Shown here one piece after another: positions 1-4,890 of a stretch of DNA of 5,778 nucleotides. This DNA is from an uncultured Erysipelotrichaceae bacterium (GTDB lineage: Bacteria; Bacillota_I; Bacilli_A; Erysipelotrichales; Erysipelotrichaceae), in NCBI GenBank assembly GCA_946621045.1, contig CAMOOA010000083.1:1-5778 (forward strand). Direction: 5' to 3'. The translations under genes were made by a program, and so were the position numbers. The notes beneath the pieces were generated by a model, which had not been told where the DNA came from, did no database searches, and saw only the letters and a program-made list of their open reading frames with translations. Positions within the stretch are counted from its first letter, which is position 1. Each line of letters starts with the position of its first letter.

Positions 1-592
1 GCTGGATCTCGCCCTTTGCGATCGTCATGACATCATCGACGTTGTAGTCGGAGATAATGCCGCGGATCGAGGACATCGCCTCGTTGTTCAGAATGAGCTC
101 GGGATTCTCCGAGTTGTACAGATACGCCACCGGATCATTCACCTTGTATTCAATGTAGAAATCCACATCGATCAGGTTGAAATCCGCCGTGATCATCTGG
201 GGGTTTTCCTTTTCGCCCCAGCCCTGCGTGGAATTTTCAATCGCATAGCCGATCGAGGCGCCGTGCGTTGTCACGTCCACCTTTGTCACCTGCTGGATCA
301 GCGGCAGCTTGAAGTGCACGCCGGCGCTGTCCGTCCGCGTCACCTTTCCAAAAGTGGTCACCACTGCCTGCTGGTCTTCCGAAACGGAATAAAACGACCC
401 GCTGAGCAGAATTCCGGCAATCACCACAACCGCCGCCGGCAGGATCAGCTTCTTTGCCTTTCCCATATCCGGCATCTTCAGATCCGGCGCAGCCGCCTTC
501 CCCTTTACGCCGGTCTTCAGCTGTCCGGTCGCCGCAAGAAAGCCGAATGCGGCAATAATGCATACGATGAGGATCATCCACAGTCCAAACAT
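1..592 (-). CDS. hflK: HflK-like SPFH/Band 7 membrane protein, 3' end cut by window
   Basis: The first 197 residues are present; the gene runs off the left edge. Two hydrophobic segments are visible (about residues 2-21 and 49-65), then an SPFH domain. That domain opens with SVSEDQQAVVTTFGKV (about 69-84) and contains GVHFKLPLIQQV and ITADFNLIDVDFYIEYKV followed by DPVAYLY, which match the HflK pattern (LTGDENIVDV, QYRV, DP, YLF). The later ILNNEAMSSIR and DDVMTIAKGEIQ stretches also fit. In well-studied bacteria HflK pairs with HflC in a membrane complex that surrounds and modulates the protease FtsH; hflC would be expected just beyond position 1. The ATG at 592 is chosen because AGGAGG lies 7 nt upstream. 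The out-of-frame ATG at 599 directly abuts the SD. The gene begins 16 nt after the MBL-fold gene, so it is probably in one operon. Usual HflK has one N-terminal membrane segment; the extra one here is unusual. A generic prohibitin/stomatin relative is the alternative. Confidence 0.85.
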   Translation of the reverse strand, partial: MFGLWMILIVCIIAAFGFLAATGQLKTGVKGKAAAPDLKMPDMGKAKKLILPAAVVVIAGILLSGSFYSVSEDQQAVVTTFGKVTRTDSAGVHFKLPLIQQVTKVDVTTHGASIGYAIENSTQGWGEKENPQMITADFNLIDVDFYIEYKVNDPVAYLYNSENPELILNNEAMSSIRGIISDYNVDDVMTIAKGEIQ

Positions 593-599
593 TGTCCAT

Positions 600-606
600 C
601 CCTCCT
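600..606 (-). promoter_or_regulatory. Ribosome binding site deciding the hflK start
   Basis: Reading the minus strand, AGGAGGG is directly followed by ATGGACAATG. The first ATG (599) touches the SD and opens a frame without family similarity. The second ATG (592) is 7 nt away and opens the SPFH protein, so it is the true start. The site lies in the 16-nt gap after the MBL-fold stop codon. Confidence 0.8.
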
Positions 607-608
607 TA

Positions 609-1424
609 TCAGTTCACTTCGAGTGTCATTCCGACACCGACTTCTTTCACCGGCAGTTCCTTCATCAGACAGTGTTTCGCATACAGCGATACACAGTGAC
701 ACGGGCAGAGCGTGCCGGTGACATGTTCTTTCAGATACGATACGGTTTCGCGCAGCTGACGGTCATCCTTCATCAGATGAAACCCGCCGATGATTCCCCG
801 AAGCGGAAGTCGCTCTTCCGTCAGGCTCTGCGCGTATTCTGTGATATTGCATATACCGGAATGCGAACATCCCGTGATTACGGTTAGTCCTTCTTTCCCA
901 CGGAACACCAGTGCGCTGTCATCCATGACATAGTCTTCGGATTCCGTGCCGTGTTCCCTGATCATCCCGACCGGAAATGCGGATTCAAATGACATCACCC
1001 GGGGAATTTCCCCCAGGAAGGTCAGACGGTCACTGATCTTCACCGGAGTGCATGTCAGGTTCATACGGATCCCGCGGGCACGGCATTCTTCTTCCGTCAC
1101 AGGAGACCCGACCGAAAGACCCTCATATTCCCGCTTCGCAAAGACGCCCGGATGCGCGGTCAGCCGTACATTCGTGCAGTCCATGGCATCCATGAGGTAC
1201 CGCAGGCCGCCGGTATGATCATTGTGTCCGTGGGACAGAACGATATCGGTTACTGCATGCAGGTCAATGCCGAGCGCTTCTGCATTCCGGATAAATACAT
1301 CGGAGTATCCGGTGTCAAAGAGAATCCGGTGATCCCCTTCTTCCAGGTAAAAACAGAGTGCCGGCTCGCCGAGATAATACCGGTCGATTATGGTGTTGTT
1401 ATCAGTGAGAACGGTGAGTTTCAT
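609..1424 (-). CDS. MBL-fold metallohydrolase (dihydropterin/RFA-P synthase-like family)
   Basis: This 271-aa protein has a metallo-beta-lactamase fold. The signature SHGHNDHTGG sits at residues 64-73 (His65, His67, Asp69, His70 as metal ligands). It is preceded by the ILFDTG strand (34-39) and followed by AHPG (His91), VITGCSHSGI (Cys186, His188), GGFHLM (His216) and a PCHC motif (241-244). The GCSHSGI, GGFH and pCHC set is typical of the MBL subgroup annotated as 7,8-dihydropterin-6-methyl-4-(beta-D-ribofuranosyl)aminobenzene 5'-phosphate synthase (COG1237 type). In bacteria that name is mostly transferred, and the substrate is unknown. No signal peptide is seen, so it is probably cytoplasmic. 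Its ATG overlaps the patatin stop by 4 nt (ATGA), which implies translational coupling. A modest SD (AAGGAA, near 1437-1442) lies inside the patatin 3' end. Fold assignment is secure; specific activity is not. Confidence 0.9.
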   Translation of the reverse strand: MKLTVLTDNNTIIDRYYLGEPALCFYLEEGDHRILFDTGYSDVFIRNAEALGIDLHAVTDIVLSHGHNDHTGGLRYLMDAMDCTNVRLTAHPGVFAKREYEGLSVGSPVTEEECRARGIRMNLTCTPVKISDRLTFLGEIPRVMSFESAFPVGMIREHGTESEDYVMDDSALVFRGKEGLTVITGCSHSGICNITEYAQSLTEERLPLRGIIGGFHLMKDDRQLRETVSYLKEHVTGTLCPCHCVSLYAKHCLMKELPVKEVGVGMTLEVN

Positions 1425-2278
1425 TTCGCGAGAAATTCCTTCATTGCGGGAAGCTGTTTCAGCGCTTCATTTCGTCCGATAAAGTACACTCTCTGCAGTT
1501 CGCGCGGATCGGATTCCGTCCGGGAGATGCCGAGGTTTTCGGGCGGGCGGATCACAAAGGTTTCACCCCTGGCTTCGCGCGCCTCAAGCTCTGCGATCTG
1601 ACGGTTGTATTTCGCAGGCCGCTCCTCCATCGCCTTTGCGACCATGGGGTATTTTTTAAGCAGTTTTTTCATTGCGGGCATCAGCGGGCTGAGCTTCTTC
1701 TGATAGCCTTTCGGCTGGGTGAGCACGACCACATTCCTGCGGTAACCGAGCCCCTCCATGTATTCATACATGATCGAATCCGCGATCCCGCCGTCAAGCA
1801 GACGCCGTCCTTCAATCTCCACCGGTCTTGAAACAACCGGCATCGATGCGGATGCCTGCATCATTAACGCATCCTCTTTTGTATAGTCCGAACAGTCACG
1901 GTAGACCATCTCTCCGGTATCTGCGTCAAATGCGCCGATATAGAATTTCATCGTATTTTCCCGGTAGGCTTCCGCGTCAAAGACATCCAGTTCCTCTGGG
2001 ATCACCCGATAACAGAAATCCGTGTCAAACAGATCGCCGGTCCGCAGGTAGGAAAGCAGACTGCCGTAACGGGGATCGCGGCTGAACGCGAGATTGTATC
2101 GAAGGGGACGGCCGTACTGGCGCGACTTGTAGTTGACGCCGAATACCGCGCCGGCGGAAATGCCTGCGGCCGCATCAAACGTGATGCCTTCCTCGAGGAA
2201 GACATCGATGACGCCGCAGGTAAAGAGTCCCCGCATTGCGCCGCCTTCCATAATCAGTGCGTGTTTTGTCTCACTCAT
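1421..2278 (-). CDS. Patatin-like phospholipase (YjjU-type)
   Basis: This 285-aa protein belongs to the patatin-like serine acyl hydrolases. The oxyanion loop EGGAMRG is at residues 11-17, the nucleophile elbow GISAG at 39-43 (Ser41), and the catalytic-dyad Asp162 lies in LLDGGIADS. All three hallmarks are intact, so an active lipid acyl hydrolase is expected. The N-terminal ALIMEGGAMRGLFTCGVIDVF pattern and total length fit the soluble bacterial YjjU-like group, which has a C-terminal extension after the patatin core (here about residues 185-285, with the charged KYNRQIAELEAREARGETFVIRPP stretch). No signal peptide is present, so it probably acts on the inner face of the membrane; the natural substrate is unknown. 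The start is 3 nt after the upstream gene's stop and has a weak SD-like GAAGGGA about 13 nt away, so it probably relies on coupling. The end overlaps the MBL-fold start by 4 nt. Confidence 0.92.
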   Translation of the reverse strand: MSETKHALIMEGGAMRGLFTCGVIDVFLEEGITFDAAAGISAGAVFGVNYKSRQYGRPLRYNLAFSRDPRYGSLLSYLRTGDLFDTDFCYRVIPEELDVFDAEAYRENTMKFYIGAFDADTGEMVYRDCSDYTKEDALMMQASASMPVVSRPVEIEGRRLLDGGIADSIMYEYMEGLGYRRNVVVLTQPKGYQKKLSPLMPAMKKLLKKYPMVAKAMEERPAKYNRQIAELEAREARGETFVIRPPENLGISRTESDPRELQRVYFIGRNEALKQLPAMKEFLAK

Positions 2279-2281
2279 AGC

Positions 2282-3292
2282 TCATCTGTCCCTTCTGCCG
2301 GCGTTTCCGGAAAACCAGGTTACGCGGATCGTATCCGCTGTTTTCTGCAGTTCCTCGCGGAAAGCTTTGCCCCGGTCGAGTTTGGCCTGTGCCGCTGCGC
2401 GGTTTGCGTCCGCAATGCGCCGTTTTTCTTCCCGGATTGCACGGTTGCGGCGGTCGATCACATCCTGATTGATGCGGAGTTCTTCACTGAGATCGTCGCA
2501 GATCACCGCGCCGCCCCGGATCATCGGGCTGAATACGGTACGGTATTCATCCTCATAGCGGGCTGCCGGCGCAAAACATGCATACTGGCCGTAGAGATGA
2601 ACATCGGTGCCGTACTTTGCGGTGTAGATGTAGGAACGGAAATTGGTATCGTAATGAATGTTCGGATAGCTCTGTTCGATGACCGCTGCGATTGCCGGGT
2701 CATTCAGCGAAATGCCGATATCATCCGGCACCTTCTTCCAGCGGGCAATGCGCACGGCTTCCACCGTCGCCGCAAAGCAGCCGCGGTAATCAATTCCGTC
2801 CATCCGGAACACATATTCCCTGCGTACATGCGTGTAGGTAACGTTCTCCACCACATTCAGCGGATCCGCCCCTTCCAGGGCGCGTATCTCGGCTTCCCGC
2901 CGGTCCCGGATCGTGTTGTACACCGGATCCCTTACGGTTTCCGTCACCTCAACATTTTCCAGCGAGCCGAAGGCACGGTCGCCGCGCTCCGCAACGATCA
3001 CTTCCGGACCTTCATACCGCCGGTGAAGCACGCCGAAATCGTCCACCGTGCCGTCGGGGTAATCCTGCAGGTAATCATCCGTGAAAAACAGCGTCGAATG
3101 ATACATTGCGCCTGAGGAACCGTCCGGGGAAGTCACCCGGATCACAACCGCAAACGGAAACCCGTAGCCGTTATAGGTATTCTGATTTTTCAGCACTGAG
3201 ATATTCCATCCTGCAGGAATGATCATGCGGTAGTACTGCCGCCCGTCTTCTGCGGATGTGACCATCCGCTCCAGCCGGTTTACGCCTGCCAT
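2282..3292 (-). CDS. Conserved-looking protein of unknown function, 336 aa
   Basis: I do not recognise this protein. It is surely coding: GGAGG lies 5 nt before the ATG, and its stop is 3 nt before the patatin start. No signal peptide or membrane segment is seen. Residues about 18-75 look like a compact alpha/beta domain (YYRMIIPAGWNISVL, then PFAVVIRVTSPDGS and STLFFTDDYLQDYP). Residues 150-185 hold a second strand-rich segment (VTYTHVRREYVFRMDGIDYRG). Residues 265-322 form a highly charged Arg/Lys/Glu/Ala helix that could be a coiled coil. The opening resembles proteins that react to or carry small-molecule or stress signals only in a vague way, so I assign no function. As first gene of the four-gene run with a phospholipase and HflK, it may be a partner or adaptor of the membrane system; this rests on position alone. 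Confidence 0.85.
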   Translation of the reverse strand: MAGVNRLERMVTSAEDGRQYYRMIIPAGWNISVLKNQNTYNGYGFPFAVVIRVTSPDGSSGAMYHSTLFFTDDYLQDYPDGTVDDFGVLHRRYEGPEVIVAERGDRAFGSLENVEVTETVRDPVYNTIRDRREAEIRALEGADPLNVVENVTYTHVRREYVFRMDGIDYRGCFAATVEAVRIARWKKVPDDIGISLNDPAIAAVIEQSYPNIHYDTNFRSYIYTAKYGTDVHLYGQYACFAPAARYEDEYRTVFSPMIRGGAVICDDLSEELRINQDVIDRRNRAIREEKRRIADANRAAAQAKLDRGKAFREELQKTADTIRVTWFSGNAGRRDR

Positions 3293-3297
3293 GGAGA

Positions 3298-3302
3298 CCT
3301 CC
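3298..3302 (-). promoter_or_regulatory. Ribosome binding site of the 336-aa gene
   Basis: On the minus strand GGAGG is separated by TCTCC from the ATG at 3292. It supports this start and shows that the gene is initiated independently of the upstream gene 84 nt away. Confidence 0.75.
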
Positions 3303-3376
3303 GCTCTGTTCTGATGATCCTGAACATCATATATTCAGTATAACGGAATTCCCTGTCCGGGGTGCCGGAGCGTACC
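3303..3376 (-). promoter_or_regulatory. Intergenic leader with possible weak promoter for the four-gene operon
   Basis: The gap between the ribbon-helix-helix gene and the 336-aa gene is AT-rich in its middle. It holds two -10-like hexamers on the minus strand, TATACT (3337-3342) and TATGAT (3326-3331), but no convincing -35 at 16-18 bp. An imperfect dyad with outer arms TGAA/TTCA (3321-3337, 6 of 8 pairs) overlaps them. I see no terminator, so read-through from the SPFH promoter is also possible. The evidence for an internal promoter is weak. Confidence 0.3.
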
Positions 3377-3574
3377 TCAGATATCGAGTTCAATTGGTTT
3401 GTCGATCTCCTCCCCGACATACTTTCCGTTTTTCTTTCGCTGCTTTACGCATTCCGTAAGCAGATATTCGATCTGCCCGTTGATCGATCGAAAATCATCT
3501 TCCGCCCAGGAAGCGATTGCGGCATACAGCTTCGGGGAGAGCCGAAGCGGAACCTGTTTCTTTTCTTCGGCCAT
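3377..3574 (-). CDS. Small ribbon-helix-helix (Arc/CopG-type) DNA-binding protein
   Basis: This 65-aa protein has a ribbon-helix-helix layout: a basic strand KQVPLRL (residues 6-12), helix A PKLYAAIASWAEDDF (14-28), the turn RSINGQ (29-34), and helix B IEYLLTECVKQRKK (35-48). A polar tail follows. Such proteins dimerise through the strand, which also reads the DNA major groove. The RSINGQIEYLL signature is, from memory, typical of small Arc-like proteins found next to SPFH genes in Bacillota and Actinomycetota. The ATG at 3574 shares one base with the SPFH stop (TGATG). The in-frame TTG at 3577 is a less likely start. GGGAAG about 11 nt upstream could serve as SD. The pairing suggests an autoregulator of the SPFH promoter, where matching tandem palindromes are seen. 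An antitoxin role is possible, but no toxin is adjacent. Confidence 0.85.
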   Translation of the reverse strand: MAEEKKQVPLRLSPKLYAAIASWAEDDFRSINGQIEYLLTECVKQRKKNGKYVGEEIDKPIELDI

Positions 3575-4563
3575 CAATAGAGGCTTCCCGAATTCACAAC
3601 GGGCTGTGCATCATGGTTGCCGCAGAGAACGACAAGCAGATTCGATACCATTGCGGCCTTGCGTTCTTCATCGAGCTGCACGGTATTGTTTTCACTCAGA
3701 CGGTCGAGCGCCATCTCAACCATTCCGACTGCGCCGTCCACGATCATCTTGCGTGCGTCAATGATTGCGCTGGCCTGCTGTCTCTGCAGCATCACTGCCG
3801 CGATTTCCGGCGCATAGGCAAGATACGTGATCCGTGCTTCAAGCACTTCGATGCCGGCATTGTCGACTTTCTTCTGGATCTCTTCCTTGATGCGGTCGGC
3901 GACTACCGTGCTGGAGCCTCTGAGGCTTCCGTCATCCGGACGGCCGTCTCCGGTCGTGTCGATGCCGGGCGCCATGTCATACGGATACAGACGGACGATA
4001 TCGCGGAGCGCGGTGTCGCACATCAGGGAAAGGTATTCCTTATAGTTGTCCACATTGAACACTGCCTTTGCGGTATCGACCACGCGCCAGGTTACCGCAA
4101 TGCCGATTTCCACCGGATTGCCGAGCACATCATTGATCTTCTGGCGCGCATTGTTCAGCGTCATGACCTTGAGGCTGATCTTTTTGGTATAGGTCGGTTC
4201 CGTCGCTGTCGTGCTGCGGCCGGTCAGAAGCGCGATTCCGTCCTGCTTGACATCGCCGCTCTGGGAGAGCTGGGTGCGGGCAGCGGGATTGACCGCCGAG
4301 ACAAACGGATTTACAAAGTAGAATCCTTCTTCGCGGATCGTTCCGATATATTTGCCGAACAGCGTCAGTACAAGCGCTTCCTGCGGCTTCAGAACCTTGA
4401 GGCCGCAGAAGAGGATCCAGCCGGTCGCCATCCAGAGAATACAGAGAATGATGACCAGCGGATTTCCGGTGAACATTCCCAGAACTGCCAGAACATACAG
4501 TGCGATCGTACCGATCAGTACGATAAAGCCGTTGTTTTTGCCTTTAAGGATAATCTCGTTCAT
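3574..4563 (-). CDS. SPFH/Band 7 domain membrane protein
   Basis: This 329-aa protein has two closely spaced hydrophobic helices (about residues 12-30 and 35-55) followed by an SPFH domain. That domain opens with [30 protein letters not shown] (58-87). [28 protein letters not shown] (151-178) is the classic central SPFH segment, and [50 protein letters not shown] (237-286) covers the end of the domain and the start of the helical stalk. Proteins of this type oligomerise on membranes and organise lipid or protein microdomains. This one is the non-HflK/C, stomatin-like kind that I recall being paired with small Arc-like regulators. The start is secure: AGGAGG sits 8 nt upstream. It is the first gene after a good promoter and is coupled by a one-base overlap to the DNA-binding protein. 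Exact cargo or partners are unknown. Confidence 0.92.
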   Translation of the reverse strand: MNEIILKGKNNGFIVLIGTIALYVLAVLGMFTGNPLVIILCILWMATGWILFCGLKVLKPQEALVLTLFGKYIGTIREEGFYFVNPFVSAVNPAARTQLSQSGDVKQDGIALLTGRSTTATEPTYTKKISLKVMTLNNARQKINDVLGNPVEIGIAVTWRVVDTAKAVFNVDNYKEYLSLMCDTALRDIVRLYPYDMAPGIDTTGDGRPDDGSLRGSSTVVADRIKEEIQKKVDNAGIEVLEARITYLAYAPEIAAVMLQRQQASAIIDARKMIVDGAVGMVEMALDRLSENNTVQLDEERKAAMVSNLLVVLCGNHDAQPVVNSGSLY

Positions 4564-4571
4564 AAACTGAA

Positions 4572-4577
4572 CCTCCT
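4572..4577 (-). promoter_or_regulatory. Strong ribosome binding site of the SPFH gene
   Basis: AGGAGG on the minus strand with an 8-nt spacer to the ATG at 4563. It confirms the start and the coding strand. Confidence 0.85.
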
Positions 4578-4586
4578 GATTTATTC

Positions 4587-4605
4587 TGATATCAATATGA
4601 TATCA
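4587..4605. promoter_or_regulatory. Candidate operator: tandem TGATATCA palindromes
   Basis: Two identical, self-complementary 8-mers TGATATCA occupy 4587-4594 and 4598-4605, separated by ATA. Their centres are 11 bp apart, about one helical turn. Tandem short palindromes or half-sites on one DNA face are the usual targets of ribbon-helix-helix repressors, and the operon encodes one. The site covers the -10 element and the expected start of transcription. The repeat is directly visible; the repressor link is inferred. Confidence 0.6.
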
Positions 4606-4622
4606 TTTCAATTCTCTGTCAA
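4594..4622 (-). promoter_or_regulatory. Sigma-A-type promoter of the SPFH/ribbon-helix-helix operon
   Basis: On the minus strand a perfect -35 TTGACA (4617-4622) is followed after exactly 17 bp by CATATT (4594-4599, four of six consensus bases). Transcription would begin near 4587, giving a leader of about 24 nt that contains the SD. The -10 is embedded between two TGATATCA palindromes, which suggests that a bound repressor would occlude it. Confidence 0.7.
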
Positions 4623-4634
4623 TCCTTCCCGGCA

Positions 4635-4661
4635 AAATATCACAAAATCTGCATGATATTT
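4635..4661. repeat. Inverted repeat AAATATCA / TGATATTT upstream of the SPFH promoter
   Basis: AAATATCA at 4635-4642 and its exact complement TGATATTT at 4654-4661 are separated by 11 nt, just upstream of the -35 box. Each arm contains the ATATCA/TGATAT half of the proposed operator, so they may be secondary binding sites. AT-rich chance similarity cannot be excluded. Confidence 0.45.
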
Positions 4662-4690
4662 ATGGGATGTATTATTCCAATACTGCCGTT

Positions 4691-4714
4691 GGATCTGCAC
4701 GCATGGTGAGATCC
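4691..4714. repeat. Hairpin-forming inverted repeat
   Basis: GGATCT (4691-4696) pairs with AGATCC (4709-4714), and CAC (4698-4700) with GTG (4706-4708), giving nine pairs with one bulged G and a 5-nt loop. It is not followed by a T-tract on either strand, so it is not an obvious terminator. Role unknown. Confidence 0.4.
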
Positions 4715-4753
4715 GGATTCCCTGCGGTTTATGAACCTGTTCGCAAAAGCGCA

Positions 4754-4772
4754 ACAGAAAATACGCTTCTGT
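4754..4772. repeat. Perfect 6-bp inverted repeat ACAGAA / TTCTGT
   Basis: ACAGAA at 4754-4759 and TTCTGT at 4767-4772 flank a 7-nt spacer. A further dyad, TGAAAA (4785-4790) with TTTTCA (4798-4803), follows. These sit between the divergent SPFH and ncRNA promoters and could be protein-binding sites. The rest of the 4662-4855 interval shows no gene that I can support. Confidence 0.3.
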
Positions 4773-4828
4773 CATCGAAATTCGTGAAAAGAAAAAGTTT
4801 TCATTTCATCCCATAAATTTTTTGAAGG

Positions 4829-4840
4829 AAAACCGGTTTT
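4829..4840. repeat. 12-bp perfect palindrome AAAACCGGTTTT
   Basis: A self-complementary 12-mer lies 16 bp before the proposed -35 box of the plus-strand RNA. It could be an operator for that promoter or part of an upstream AT-rich element; nothing else supports a role. Confidence 0.3.
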
Positions 4841-4855
4841 GTTTTTGAAACCCCC

Positions 4856-4884
4856 TTGAATCGCATCCGGAAGAAAGGCATACT
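4856..4884 (+). promoter_or_regulatory. Candidate promoter of the large non-coding RNA
   Basis: TTGAAT (4856-4861) and CATACT (4879-4884) each match four of six consensus bases and are 17 bp apart. Transcription would start around 4891. That is immediately before CTCAGC at 4893, the 5' arm of the helix that closes the whole RNA. The agreement between the predicted start and the closing helix is the main support. Confidence 0.55.
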
Positions 4885-4890
4885 GCAACT

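Noticed and set aside
237..599. 120-codon minus-strand frame starting at 599.
   Set aside because: Its ATG directly abuts the SD, and the product is low-complexity. The overlapping frame from 592 gives a clear HflK/SPFH protein.
2261..3115. 284-codon open frame on the plus strand opposite the 336-aa gene.
   Set aside because: No SD or family match, while the minus-strand frame has an SD and tight operon spacing.
3377..4563. Toxin-antitoxin module made of the small ribbon-helix-helix protein and its neighbour.
   Set aside because: The partner is a full SPFH membrane protein with no toxin features, so an autoregulated membrane operon fits better.
3517..4656. 379-codon open frame on the plus strand opposite the SPFH gene.
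   Set aside because: It is antisense to a secure SPFH gene with a strong SD and promoter; its Arg/His/Asp-rich composition is typical of a complementary-strand shadow.
4608..4775. 55-codon minus-strand open frame beginning MTEAYFLLRF upstream of the SPFH gene.
   Set aside because: No SD precedes the ATG, no family resemblance is seen, and its 3' end contains the TTGACA promoter box of the SPFH operon. Probably chance.
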